From NCBI GenBank assembly GCA_900759015.1, contig CAAEUE010000005.1:98047-162046 (forward strand): a stretch of DNA of 64,000 bases. Direction: 5' to 3'. Origin of the DNA: Clostridia bacterium. GTDB taxonomy: Bacteria > Bacillota > Clostridia > TANB77 > CAG-508. Shown here in pieces: positions 1 through 10,065 of the stretch. Position numbers and translations under genes: made by a program. The notes beneath the pieces were generated by a model. That model searched no databases, was not told where the DNA came from, and saw only the letters and a program-made list of their open reading frames with translations. Each line of letters opens with the position of its first letter. Position 1 is the first letter of the stretch.

Positions 1-1
1 C

Positions 2-1396
2 GAACATAGCCACCTATTATTTAACAAGACAGATGAAGAAAAAAATCAAATAATGACTAAAATAAAAATCGATATACATTCAAAAATTGCAAATAGAAAT
101 ACAGGTAAATATTTAGATATAAGAGAAACAAAAATAAATCAAGAAATAGAAGAACCATATAAAACCTTAAATGAAAATGCTACAGGGAAATTAGTTGTTT
201 CATTTTTATATAATGATGATGGAAAAGATTTTGTATCAACAATAAAAAAGATAGCAGATATACAAGCTGCAACAAAAGACTTTTCGACAGAAGAAATAAT
301 AGATACTATAAAGATAATTGATGAAAAGATGCAAAGAAAAAATGCACTAGCAATATTAGGTGATTCAAAGAACTTTTCAAGAACCATAGAAAATATTTCA
401 CAATTAGAACAGCAATATGAATGTGAAATGGAAATACCAACATTTAAAAAAGTACATATAGAAGGGTTAGATAATCTAAATACATTTATAGAATTTGGCA
501 CAGATAAGCAAGCTTTAATAGTAATAGATCCAGAACAAGGAAAATTGGATAGAATATCGTTGGATGAATTATTTCAGGAGTCCTCAGATTTTAAAATGTT
601 TACATATAAAAAATTAAATAGAAAAGACTTGTCTTGTAGTCTTATAGTTAAAGGAGAAAAGGTTTCAGATATAATAATTAATCCGAATAATCAAGATATA
701 AAAATAACAAATGGAAGAATTGATGAAAAGCCAATAATAGGTGTATATTCAATATATGAAGATACATTAAACTCTGTGGTGTTTAAATCGATAAAAAAAG
801 ATATTAAAAATTGTTCATATTCACATGGTGTATCAAGTGAGCAGAAAGTAATAACTACAGCAAGAATTGGTGGAATAAAAAGAAAGATAGATGTAGATGA
901 ATTTATAGAGGATTATAAAGAAACTCAAGAATTAATTCCAGGAGTTGATAAACAAGGGAACGATTTTATAGAATTAAGTGAAGAACTTATAGATACAACA
1001 TTTGAATCACATTTAATACCAAAACAATCTGAAAGTGCGGAAAAATATGAAGAACAAAAATATGCTTTAATCAGAGATATGCGAATGTTATTACAAGAAA
1101 AAAAACAAGAAAATAATAAGGAAAAAATCGATGAAATACATAAAAAAATAAGTGATGATATAGAAGGTTTAAATACTACAGTAGATAAGGCTACTGAAAA
1201 AGGAAATATTGGCGTATTAGTTGGAAGAAAAAAGTCTAGTGATAGTTTTCTAAAAGATGCCGTAAATGGAACCAAGAAAAGGGTAAGAAGTGAGAACATA
1301 AGAAGGCAGATAAAATTTATTAAGCAGATAATAGTATTAAAAAGAGGCTTACCAATGAAAGATGAGAAGGGGAAAGAAAATTATGGGGATAGATAA
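2..1396 (+). CDS. unknown protein, 5' end beyond the window edge
   Basis: I do not recognise this protein. The first ATG in frame is at 53 (447 codons from there), but the same frame is open back to base 2 and no ribosome binding site precedes position 53, so the gene probably starts upstream of the window. The product is soluble-looking, rich in Lys, Glu and Ile, with no signal peptide or membrane segment visible in the part seen. The C-terminal third (about residues 330-440 from the ATG at 53) is highly charged and probably helical, ending in a basic stretch. Its 3' end overlaps the start of the next gene by 14 bases, so the two are likely co-transcribed. Nothing visible gives a function. 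Confidence 0.6.
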   Translation, partial: EHSHLLFNKTDEEKNQIMTKIKIDIHSKIANRNTGKYLDIRETKINQEIEEPYKTLNENATGKLVVSFLYNDDGKDFVSTIKKIADIQAATKDFSTEEIIDTIKIIDEKMQRKNALAILGDSKNFSRTIENISQLEQQYECEMEIPTFKKVHIEGLDNLNTFIEFGTDKQALIVIDPEQGKLDRISLDELFQESSDFKMFTYKKLNRKDLSCSLIVKGEKVSDIIINPNNQDIKITNGRIDEKPIIGVYSIYEDTLNSVVFKSIKKDIKNCSYSHGVSSEQKVITTARIGGIKRKIDVDEFIEDYKETQELIPGVDKQGNDFIELSEELIDTTFESHLIPKQSESAEKYEEQKYALIRDMRMLLQEKKQENNKEKIDEIHKKISDDIEGLNTTVDKATEKGNIGVLVGRKKSSDSFLKDAVNGTKKRVRSENIRRQIKFIKQIIVLKRGLPMKDEKGKENYGDR

Positions 1397-1847
1397 AGAA
1401 ACTAGAATTGCATATGCAGAAATAATTAGTTTTATAAATTTATTACCACAAGAAAAACAGAAAAAAATTCCTAAAAGCCTTATAAAATATTTTAAAGAAG
1501 AAATGGACAAAGATAGTAAGCGAGAATTAACTACAGATATTTCTTTAGAAAATCAAAATTTAAAAAATGCAACATGGGATTTAATTGCTATCTTATATCT
1601 AAAATATTGGTGTGAAGATGAAGAAGAGAAAAAAGAATTAGAACAGATCTATTACGAAAATGAGAAAATATATAGAGAAGAGATAAAAGAGAAATATAAT
1701 CCAGAAAAAATATTTAGTGATAGAGAAAAAAAGCAAACTGTACCACAAGAAAAAGAGCAAATTTTACCTATAGAAATAAAAAAGGAAAGCTTTATTCAAA
1801 AAATTATAAAATTTATAAATAAGATATTTCATAAAAAAAACACTTGA
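1383..1847 (+). CDS. unknown small charged protein
   Basis: A 154-residue protein I cannot assign. I chose the ATG at 1383 over the in-frame ATG at 1362 because a GAAGGGG ribosome binding site lies 10 bases before it. The N-terminal half looks like a compact helical domain containing a Trp-Asp pair and a Tyr-Trp-Cys segment. The second half is a long Glu/Lys-rich helix with a basic tail. It overlaps the upstream gene by 14 bases and ends inside a strong terminator shared with the convergent protease gene. The two unknown genes therefore look like the end of one transcription unit whose beginning is outside the window. Confidence 0.6.
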   Translation: MGIDKETRIAYAEIISFINLLPQEKQKKIPKSLIKYFKEEMDKDSKRELTTDISLENQNLKNATWDLIAILYLKYWCEDEEEKKELEQIYYENEKIYREEIKEKYNPEKIFSDREKKQTVPQEKEQILPIEIKKESFIQKIIKFINKIFHKKNT

Positions 1848-1865
1848 TAGAATCATCAAGTGTTT
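1838..1865. terminator. bidirectional terminator
   Basis: Perfect 11-bp inverted repeat (1838-1848 with 1855-1865) with a 6-base loop, flanked by an A run on the left and a T-rich stretch on the right. It lies between two convergent genes and contains the stop codons of both. Confidence 0.85.
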
Positions 1866-4242
1866 ATTTATTGTTTTCTAATCCAGAATATTTTTTTAAT
1901 TTTTCATAAACTAGATAATTAATTGTTCCAGAAGGGAACTTTCCATTTTTATCTTTAGTTCCAGCAGGTACACCTGTTAATAATTCGATACCTTCATCAA
2001 TTGTAGAAATTGCATAAATATGGAATAACTTATTTTTTACAGCATCTACAACTTCATCATCTAAATGAAGATTTCTTACATTTTGAACAGGAATTATAAC
2101 ACTATGACTACCATCTAAGCCTCTATCTTTACATACTTGGAAAAATCCTTCGATTTTTTCATTAACACCACCAATAGGTTGGATTTCACCTTTTTGATTT
2201 ACAGAGCCTGTAACTGCAAAAGATTGATTTATTGGTATTTCAGACAAACTAGAAAGTAGGGCATAAAGTTCTGTACTAGAAGCACTATCACCATCAACAC
2301 CGTTATATAATTGTTCAAAACATATACTTGCAGTTAAAGCAAGTGGAAAATCTTGTGCAAATTTTTGTCCTAAATAACCTGTAAGTATTAATACACCTTT
2401 AGAATGAGAAGAACCAGATAGGTCAACTTCGCGTTCAATGTTAACAATACCTTGTTTTCCAGCATAAGTATTAGCTGTTATTTTTGTAGGCTTACCAAAA
2501 GAATAATCACCAATAGTTAAAACTGTAAGACCATTAATTTGTCCAACTTTATAACCAGATGTATCAATTAACAAAGTATTTTCTTTTATCATTTCTGAAT
2601 AGTGGGCATCGTATTTTTTTACACGTTCTATTCGCTCTTTTAAAGCTTTATGAATAAATTTATCTGTAATTAATTTAGAACGACTTAGTTTTGCCCAAGT
2701 TGCAGCTTCACCAAGTATTTCTGATAAATCATTAAACTTTGTCGAAATTTTTTCCTTATCATTTGCAAGAACAGTAGCGTAGTCAACCAAACTTGCTACT
2801 CCTGATCTATCTAATTGAGGAAGACCTTCTTTTTCACAGAAACCATGTGCAAATCTAGCAAGTTTTATCATGTTTTCAGAATTACGAGGAGCGTCATCTT
2901 CAAATTCAACTTTTATTTTAAATAGTTTTCTAAAATCATTATCAACAGCAAGAAGAGTGTGGTATATATTACTATTTCCAATTATTATAACTTTAACATC
3001 TAGAGGAATAGGTTCCGGTTTTAAAGAAATCATTACCATAGAAGAATGTTGTTCAGATGCATTTTCTATATTTAGTTCTTTTACCTTTAATGCCTTTTTT
3101 AATGATTCATAGCATAGGCTATTTTGTATTATATCATCTGCTTGGAACATAATATATCCACCATTTGCCATGTGAAGTAAACCAGGTTTTAACATAGTAT
3201 GATCAGTTTTTAAAGCACCATAGTAATTTTCGTATTCAAGTCTTCCAAACAAATTGGGATAAGAAGTATTAGAATCCATTATAACTGGTGCACCTTCTAA
3301 ATTGCTATTATCTATAAACAAGTTTACTCTATAATTTAACCATGGAGCAGGTGGCTCCATTCTTGGACCATTTTGTTGTTGATTATTAGTAGGTTCTGTT
3401 GTAAATGCAGAAATATTTTTTAAAATATCTGTTTTTACATCATTTAGAAACTTTGTAATTTTTTTGTTTCTCTTAAATTTTGATTTTACATTATTTATAT
3501 GAACATTTATAGTAAGTAGGGCAATGTTAGATTGCCATTCTTCTATTTTTTTATCGGCTTCTTTTTCGATTGCTTTAATTTCACTAATTGCTTCGATTAT
3601 TTGCTGTTGAACTATTCCAGATTTATCTTCAAATTCCTTTTTTATACTTTCATCTAATTTGTCAAATTCTTCTTCTTCAATTGTTTTACCATTTATTACT
3701 GGCATCATGTAAATACCATTTTGAGCACTTTTAACAAAAAAACCATGTTCCATTGCTTTTTTATTTAAGTTTTCCATTAAAACATTTCTTTTTTCTTCGA
3801 ATTCTTGCCTAATAATAGTTTTTTCTTTTTCAAAATCATCATTATTAAATGTATTTTTTATATCTACTTTTATATCTTTAATAAAGGAGTCCATAGTATT
3901 TTTAAATTCTTTTCCTTGACCAGCAGGAAGAGACACTGCAATTGGTTCGTTTGGTCTATCAAAATTATATATATAACACCAATCATTTGGAACTTTTTTC
4001 TTTTTAGCAATTGTATCCAAATAATTTTTTGTATACATAGTTTTACCAACACCACTAGGACCTTCTAAATAAATATTATATCCTTTAACGTTTACATTAA
4101 GACCAAATTCTAAAGCTTTAATACCACGTTCCTGACCAATTCCAGAAGTAATAGGCTCTAAATTCTCTGTGGTTTCAAAATCAAAAATATTTGGATTACA
4201 CATTACTCTTAAATCTTTGTAATTTAATTCATTTTTTTTCAT
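1864..4242 (-). CDS. Lon-like ATP-dependent protease (LonB/AAA_32 type)
   Basis: 792-residue ATP-dependent protease of the Lon superfamily. Walker A GPSGVGKT is at residues 61-68. The C-terminal S16 protease domain carries the catalytic dyad: Ser653 in GDSAS and Lys696 in NEKIEGF, 43 residues apart as in classical Lon. The middle (about 130-300) is a charged, helical insertion interrupting the AAA region. No Lon N-terminal substrate-recognition domain and no membrane segment are visible, so it belongs to the soluble AAA_32/LonB-like class common in Clostridia. It is last in a minus-strand run behind tsaE-tsaB-rimI, 19 bases after rimI. An AAGGA site precedes the start. Family assignment is firm; substrates are unknown. 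Confidence 0.9.
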   Translation of the reverse strand: MKKNELNYKDLRVMCNPNIFDFETTENLEPITSGIGQERGIKALEFGLNVNVKGYNIYLEGPSGVGKTMYTKNYLDTIAKKKKVPNDWCYIYNFDRPNEPIAVSLPAGQGKEFKNTMDSFIKDIKVDIKNTFNNDDFEKEKTIIRQEFEEKRNVLMENLNKKAMEHGFFVKSAQNGIYMMPVINGKTIEEEEFDKLDESIKKEFEDKSGIVQQQIIEAISEIKAIEKEADKKIEEWQSNIALLTINVHINNVKSKFKRNKKITKFLNDVKTDILKNISAFTTEPTNNQQQNGPRMEPPAPWLNYRVNLFIDNSNLEGAPVIMDSNTSYPNLFGRLEYENYYGALKTDHTMLKPGLLHMANGGYIMFQADDIIQNSLCYESLKKALKVKELNIENASEQHSSMVMISLKPEPIPLDVKVIIIGNSNIYHTLLAVDNDFRKLFKIKVEFEDDAPRNSENMIKLARFAHGFCEKEGLPQLDRSGVASLVDYATVLANDKEKISTKFNDLSEILGEAATWAKLSRSKLITDKFIHKALKERIERVKKYDAHYSEMIKENTLLIDTSGYKVGQINGLTVLTIGDYSFGKPTKITANTYAGKQGIVNIEREVDLSGSSHSKGVLILTGYLGQKFAQDFPLALTASICFEQLYNGVDGDSASSTELYALLSSLSEIPINQSFAVTGSVNQKGEIQPIGGVNEKIEGFFQVCKDRGLDGSHSVIIPVQNVRNLHLDDEVVDAVKNKLFHIYAISTIDEGIELLTGVPAGTKDKNGKFPSGTINYLVYEKLKKYSGLENNK

Positions 4243-4261
4243 TTGTTTATTCCTTCTTTCT

Positions 4262-4699
4262 TTATAATTCTTTTGTCATAATAATTGCATTATCTTTATT
4301 GCCATAATATTTTTTTCTGAAGCCAACATTTTTAAAACCATATTTTAAGTATAAATTTATCGCAGGTAGATTGTGTTCATTTACTTCTAGAGTAATTGCT
4401 TTGAAATTCTGATTCTTTGCAGTTTGTATTAGTTTCTCCAATAATTTACTACCAATACCAGTTTGTCTGTTAGATTTTTTTACAACTATATCTGTAATAT
4501 GTACATCATCTACAGATTTCCAAATTCCTGCAAAACCTAAAATATTATTTTCCAATTTGGCTACAAAATATTCTGAATTAGGATTATTAAGTTCTTCTTG
4601 CAAGACATCATATGTCCAAAAATCGTCAAAATCGTTGATTAAAATATCTTTTATTAAAGATAAGTCATAATATGTCATATTATATATTTCTAAATTCAT
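4262..4699 (-). CDS. rimI: ribosomal-protein-alanine N-acetyltransferase RimI
   Basis: 145-residue GNAT-fold acetyltransferase. The acetyl-CoA pyrophosphate-binding loop is visible at residues 78-84 (RQTGIGS), followed by the strand and helix of the GNAT core (TLEVNEHNLPAINLY), a pattern typical of RimI. In characterised bacteria RimI acetylates the N-terminal alanine of ribosomal protein S18. The gene lies 5 bases after tsaB, and tsaE-tsaB-rimI is a conserved order in Firmicutes, which supports the name over a generic GNAT. An AAGGAT ribosome binding site precedes the start. Confidence 0.85.
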   Translation of the reverse strand: MNLEIYNMTYYDLSLIKDILINDFDDFWTYDVLQEELNNPNSEYFVAKLENNILGFAGIWKSVDDVHITDIVVKKSNRQTGIGSKLLEKLIQTAKNQNFKAITLEVNEHNLPAINLYLKYGFKNVGFRKKYYGNKDNAIIMTKEL

Positions 4700-4704
4700 A
4701 GTGA

Positions 4705-5415
4705 TTATCCTTTATTTAATTTTTTCTCTAATTCGATTTCTGCACTGGATTTTTTTAAATATAGTGGGGAAAGAGATAAATCTTCCTTATTTGTGCAATT
4801 AAAATATTTATAGATTGCAGCTTTAGCTACTCCACTTGCAGAAGAATTGTTATCATTTCCTTCTGTTATTAAACAATTTTTAATAGAAGCTTTAATTTGT
4901 GAAGAATAGGTTATAGCTCCAGAACCTACAAATATAATTTCGTTATTAGAATAATGATTTAAATTATCTAATGCGTTTTTAATATTATCAGATATATATT
5001 TATCTATTAAAGAATAATGACTATCTTCATATTTGAATAATCCTGCATATACATTATTATTTTTTGCATCTATTATAGAACAAACCAAAGAGTTTTCTTT
5101 TGGTACAATATTGTATGCTAAACCTTCTAAAGAAGAAATACCGATAGCTTTTTTATTATAGTAATCTCTAAAAGCACATATTGTAGCAACTCCAATTCTA
5201 ATTCCTGTAAAAGAACCAGGTCCTTTAGAACATGTAAATAAATCTATATCAGCTAAATTGATTTGTAAATTGTCAAAAGCTTTTTTTATCATTGGCATTA
5301 AGTTTTCAGAATGAGTTAATTTATCAGCTATATAGTCTTCATAAATTATTTTGTTATCATCTAAAATTGCGAGACTACAAATATTGCTAGATGTATCGAT
5401 ACTTAATGTTTTCAT
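4705..5415 (-). CDS. tsaB: t6A biosynthesis protein TsaB
   Basis: 236-residue member of the ASKHA fold, the partner of TsaD in making N6-threonylcarbamoyladenosine at position 37 of ANN-decoding tRNAs. Typical motifs are the N-terminal LSIDTSS strand, HSENLMP (35-41) and KGPGSFTGIRIG (64-75). Its length matches the family. It follows tsaE after 2 bases and precedes rimI by 5, so the three are almost certainly translated from one mRNA. The tsaD gene is not in this window. Confidence 0.93.
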   Translation of the reverse strand: MKTLSIDTSSNICSLAILDDNKIIYEDYIADKLTHSENLMPMIKKAFDNLQINLADIDLFTCSKGPGSFTGIRIGVATICAFRDYYNKKAIGISSLEGLAYNIVPKENSLVCSIIDAKNNNVYAGLFKYEDSHYSLIDKYISDNIKNALDNLNHYSNNEIIFVGSGAITYSSQIKASIKNCLITEGNDNNSSASGVAKAAIYKYFNCTNKEDLSLSPLYLKKSSAEIELEKKLNKG

Positions 5416-5417
5416 TT

Positions 5418-5864
5418 TTACACTTCCTTTAATTTATATTCGCCAAAACATTCCATATTTAAAATACGAATGTCAGAATCTTCAAAATCTCTAGAAAAAG
5501 AAATCTTTAAATAAGATTCAGGTAAAAGTTCTTCGATTTTTTCGCCCCATTCGATTATGCAAATACCAGTTTGAAAATATTCGTCTCCACCAATTGCATA
5601 AAATTCATCTATATCTTCTAATCTATAAACATCAAAATGATAGATTGGAAAATCTGGAGTATCATATTCGTTTACAATAGTAAAAGTAGGACTTGATAAT
5701 TCGTCTTGTAAATTAAAATATTCTAAAAAACCTTCTGTAAATTTAGTTTTCCCAGAACCAAGTTCGCCACATAAAACGATAATATCTCCTTTTTTTGAAT
5801 TAGAAGCGATTTTTTGTGCTAATTTCTTTGTTTCTTCTTCAGAATGTGAAATAAATTTTGTCAT
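5418..5864 (-). CDS. tsaE: t6A biosynthesis ATPase TsaE
   Basis: 148-residue P-loop ATPase that drives turnover of the TsaB-TsaD complex in tRNA t6A formation. The Walker A sequence GELGSGKT is at residues 33-40, followed by the family hallmarks SPTFTIVNEY and HFDVYRL and a C-terminal IIEWGEK segment. It is the first gene of the tsaE-tsaB-rimI-protease run. An AAAGGAG ribosome binding site and a consensus sigma-A promoter lie just upstream (5888-5916, minus strand). The promoter is divergent from dxs. Confidence 0.95.
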   Translation of the reverse strand: MTKFISHSEEETKKLAQKIASNSKKGDIIVLCGELGSGKTKFTEGFLEYFNLQDELSSPTFTIVNEYDTPDFPIYHFDVYRLEDIDEFYAIGGDEYFQTGICIIEWGEKIEELLPESYLKISFSRDFEDSDIRILNMECFGEYKLKEV

Positions 5865-5887
5865 ATTTTTTCTCCTTTGCTTCTTAA

Positions 5888-5916
5888 TTATATAAGAAGG
5901 AAAAACATTTGTAAAG
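5888..5916 (-). promoter_or_regulatory. sigma-A promoter of tsaE operon
   Basis: On the minus strand TTTACA, a 17-base spacer and TATAAT, placed just upstream of the tsaE ribosome binding site. Confidence 0.75.
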
Positions 5917-6002
5917 AAAATCAGAGGCTAATTATATGGAAATTTGTAGAAAAATATGATACTATATTGATACTGCAAAATAATAGAAACTAGGAGAAAA
6001 AT

Positions 6003-7865
6003 ATGAGTGAAATTGAAAGTATAAAACTACCAGAGGATTTAAAAAAGCTTAATATAAAAGAAAAAGAAGAGTTATCAGCAGAAATAAGAAAAGAAATACT
6101 AAATGTCGTGTCTAACAATGGTGGACATTTAGCCTCAAATTTAGGAGTTGTAGAACTTACAATAGCACTACATTCGGTGTTTAATGCACCTAAAGATAAA
6201 ATAGTTTGGGATGTAGGGCATCAGACATATGTTCATAAAATTCTTACTGGTAGAAAAGATAAAATGAATTCTTTAAGAAAAAAGAATGGAATAGCTGGTT
6301 TCCCAAAGAGGGAAGAGTCAGAATATGATACATTTAATACAGGACATAGTAGCACCTCTATTTCTGCAGCGATAGGAATGGCAAGAGCAAGAGATATTAG
6401 AAAAGAGAATTATCAAGTTATTGCAGTTATAGGAGATGGTGCTTTAACAGGTGGAATGGCATTAGAAGCTTTAAATGATGGGGGAAGTTCCAAAACCAAT
6501 TTTATAATTGTCTTAAATGATAATGAAATGAGTATTTCTAAAAATGTCGGAGGAATATCTAATTTCTTAAGTAAAATAAGAAGCAAGAGATTTTATAAAA
6601 AATCAAATAATATAATTAAAAAAGGCGTTTCAAAAATTCCTTGGCTTGGTAATAAAATAATAAAGTTAGTACAAGATTTAAAATATAGTATTAAAAAGAT
6701 TTTTATATCAAATATGTTTTTCGAAGATATGGGATATACATATTTAGGACCAGTTGATGGACATAATATAGAAAAACTAGAAAATATTTTAAAAATCGCT
6801 AAGAATATTGATGGACCTAAATTAATTCATGTTATTACTAAAAAAGGAAAAGGATATGAGCCAGCCGAAAAAAATCCTGATAAATTCCATTCAACAGGGC
6901 CATTTGAAATAGAAACTGGAAAATCTAAAAAAGCTAAGTCAAAAGATTACTCAAAAGTTTTTGGTGATAAATTAGTAAGCTTGGCAGAAAAAAATAAAAA
7001 GATTGTAGCTATAACAGCATCTATGAAAGATGGAACAGGGTTAAAAGATTTTGCAGAAAAATTTAAAGATAGATTTTTTGATGTAGGAATAGCAGAAGGA
7101 CATGCAATAGGTATGGCCGCAGGAATGGCAACAAATGGAATTATTCCAGTTGTCCCAATATATGCATCGTTTTATCAACGTGGATATGATCAAGTTATAC
7201 ATGATGTGTGTATGCAAAATTTGCATGTGGTTTTGTGTTCAGATAGAGCTGGAATTGTAGGTGCAGATGGTGAGACACATCAAGGAATTTTAGATTTATC
7301 ATTTTTTAATATAGTTCCAAATTTGGTTATTATGGCACCAAAAAACTTTAAAGAATTAGAAGATATGTTAGAGTTTGCTATAGATTATAATGGACCAATT
7401 TATATAAGATATCCACGTGGTGGAGAAGAAAGTACAAAGATAGATAAAGAAGAAAAAATTGAACTAGGTAAAGCTGAAAAATTATCAGAAGGAAATGATT
7501 ATACTATAGTTGCGATAGGCAAGATGGTTCAAAGAGCATACGAAATTTCAAGCATCCTAAAAAAAGAAGGGATAGGAGTTGGGGTAATAAATGTAAGATT
7601 TTTAAAACCTTTTGACGAAGAAAATATTATTAAATGGATAGGAAATTCGAAAGTTATAACAATTGAAGACAATATTATAAAAGGTGGATTAGGAAGTACT
7701 GTATTAGAGGCTCTAAAGAAATACCATAAAACAAATGAATTAAAAATGCTGGGATATCCAGATGAATTTATAAAACAAGGTACAGTAGATGAAATAGAAA
7801 AAGATTATAAACTAGATGTAGAAAGTATTTTAGATATGATTAGAAAATGGAGTAATTATGAATAA
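6003..7865 (+). CDS. dxs: 1-deoxy-D-xylulose-5-phosphate synthase
   Basis: 620-residue thiamine-diphosphate enzyme that joins pyruvate and glyceraldehyde 3-phosphate into DXP, the entry to the MEP isoprenoid pathway and to thiamine/pyridoxal precursors. Visible hallmarks are His42 in GHLASNLG, the TPP motif GDGALTGG (144-151) with downstream LNDNEMSIS, the DGHN segment, and the second Pyr domain with DRAGIVGADGETHQG. Length is normal. TAGGAG lies 6 bases before the ATG. Its last 8 bases overlap the next gene. It sits divergent from tsaE and close to the glycolytic genes that make its substrate, but that adjacency may be coincidental. Confidence 0.95.
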   Translation: MSEIESIKLPEDLKKLNIKEKEELSAEIRKEILNVVSNNGGHLASNLGVVELTIALHSVFNAPKDKIVWDVGHQTYVHKILTGRKDKMNSLRKKNGIAGFPKREESEYDTFNTGHSSTSISAAIGMARARDIRKENYQVIAVIGDGALTGGMALEALNDGGSSKTNFIIVLNDNEMSISKNVGGISNFLSKIRSKRFYKKSNNIIKKGVSKIPWLGNKIIKLVQDLKYSIKKIFISNMFFEDMGYTYLGPVDGHNIEKLENILKIAKNIDGPKLIHVITKKGKGYEPAEKNPDKFHSTGPFEIETGKSKKAKSKDYSKVFGDKLVSLAEKNKKIVAITASMKDGTGLKDFAEKFKDRFFDVGIAEGHAIGMAAGMATNGIIPVVPIYASFYQRGYDQVIHDVCMQNLHVVLCSDRAGIVGADGETHQGILDLSFFNIVPNLVIMAPKNFKELEDMLEFAIDYNGPIYIRYPRGGEESTKIDKEEKIELGKAEKLSEGNDYTIVAIGKMVQRAYEISSILKKEGIGVGVINVRFLKPFDEENIIKWIGNSKVITIEDNIIKGGLGSTVLEALKKYHKTNELKMLGYPDEFIKQGTVDEIEKDYKLDVESILDMIRKWSNYE

Positions 7866-8658
7866 AAAAGAATTATTAGAGGGGCATAATAAAGAAGAAC
7901 AAATACTTATTTCAAAAATGATGGATAAGATGGAAGAAGCAAAGCAAAAAAACAAAATAACTAATACAGATTTTTTAGATGGATATCAAATAAGAATATG
8001 TACAGAAATTTTAAATAAAGCTAAATTTAATAATTATATTTTCTTTGGTGGATATGAAGAAGCAGAAAGAAAAATTATAGTATTTTATCCAGATAAGTTT
8101 AAATTTATTATAGAGGATAAAAAATATATGAATAATTTATGTGCAATAAGAATAAGTTTACCTAATGAATTATATGGTGCATATACGCATAAAAATTATT
8201 TAGGAATGATAATGAAATTAGGAGTTGTACGAGAAAAGGTTGGCGATATTTTAGTTAGAGAAAGTGGAGCAGATGTAATCGTAATGCCAGAGATTGTTAA
8301 ATATTTATTAACTAATTTAAGTGAGCTTAAAAGGTTAAGAAAAGCGGACATAAAAAAGATACCAATTACCGAATTAGAAAAAGTAGAAATAAAAACAAAA
8401 GAATATAATATAATTGTTTCTGCATTAAGACTAGACAACATAATAGCTGAACTTGCTAAAACTTCTAGAATGCAAGCAAAAGAGCTGATAAACCAAGAGC
8501 GAGTATTTGTAAATTTTAAAAACGAAATAAAACAGACAAAGCTACTAAATGAAGGTGATTTAATATCAATTAGAGGTAAAGGAAGATTTAAAATTAGCGA
8601 AATTATAGGGAATACTCAAAAGGGTAGATATATATTGAAAATAGAAAAATATGTATAA
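7858..8658 (+). CDS. YlmH-family RNA-binding protein (S4 domain)
   Basis: 266-residue protein of the YlmH family: a long N-terminal domain followed by a C-terminal S4 RNA-binding domain (about 188-240, with RLDNIIAEL, SRMQAKELI, VFVN and LNEGDLISIRGKGRF). In Bacillus and Streptococcus, YlmH is linked to cell division and to rescue of stalled 50S-peptidyl-tRNA complexes. That role is family knowledge and is not shown here. The start codon overlaps the dxs stop by 8 bases, implying translational coupling. Unlike many Firmicutes it is not next to ftsZ or divIVA. A terminator follows. Confidence 0.82.
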   Translation: MNKKELLEGHNKEEQILISKMMDKMEEAKQKNKITNTDFLDGYQIRICTEILNKAKFNNYIFFGGYEEAERKIIVFYPDKFKFIIEDKKYMNNLCAIRISLPNELYGAYTHKNYLGMIMKLGVVREKVGDILVRESGADVIVMPEIVKYLLTNLSELKRLRKADIKKIPITELEKVEIKTKEYNIIVSALRLDNIIAELAKTSRMQAKELINQERVFVNFKNEIKQTKLLNEGDLISIRGKGRFKISEIIGNTQKGRYILKIEKYV

Positions 8659-8674
8659 AATGTAAAGAATTGAG

Positions 8675-8703
8675 AAAGAATACTTGAAAAGTATTCTTTT
8701 TTG
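8675..8703 (+). terminator. terminator after the YlmH gene
   Basis: 10-bp perfect stem (8675-8684 with 8690-8699), loop TGAAA, followed by a T run. It closes the dxs unit. Confidence 0.85.
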
Positions 8704-8720
8704 TTATAGAATGACTATGA

Positions 8721-9794
<1,074 letters not shown>

Positions 9795-9806
9795 TTAATT
9801 AAGATT

Positions 9807-9840
9807 TTTTAGAGGTTGCTTTTTAAAGTAACCTCTAAAA
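9807..9840 (+). terminator. hairpin/likely terminator after gap
   Basis: 14-bp stem with one G-T pair (9807-9820 with 9827-9840) and a 6-base loop. The stem ends in an A-T run but no long T tract follows, so termination may be partial. Confidence 0.55.
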
Positions 9841-9869
9841 GTCTAATATATTATGGGCAAGATAATGTA

Positions 9870-10018
9870 ATTGTAAAGGTTACATATGTGCCTAAAAAGG
9901 ACATATATGCAACCTTTACAATTAATCCACCATCGGAATCTCTGATTTCGTTTGGTGGGATATATGCGTAAGTTAATCCGCTGATGAAAGCTTTGATTTG
10001 GTAAAGCGGAATATATGC
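9870..10018 (+). ncRNA. candidate structured leader RNA of pgk
   Basis: Three consecutive hairpins fill the space before pgk. H1 is a perfect 12-bp stem (9870-9881 with 9911-9922) with a second bulged stem inside. H2 pairs 9927-9932 with 9953-9958, with an inner 5-bp stem. H3 pairs 9977-9982 with 10005-10010. The octamer ATATATGC occurs at 9903-9910, 9960-9967 and 10011-10018, each time just after the closing strand of a hairpin. H2 and H3 also resemble each other in sequence (TAATCC..., CTNTGATTT...). It matches no riboswitch class that I can recall. It could be a cis-regulatory RNA or an intergenic repeat. Confidence 0.45.
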
Positions 10019-10065
10019 ATGTGCTTGTCATAAAAGTTTTATTAAATAAAAGGAGTGAATTTTTT

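Noticed and set aside
9870..10018. Known riboswitch before pgk (glycine, THF, ykkC or guanidine types)
   Set aside because: The conserved cores of those classes are not present.
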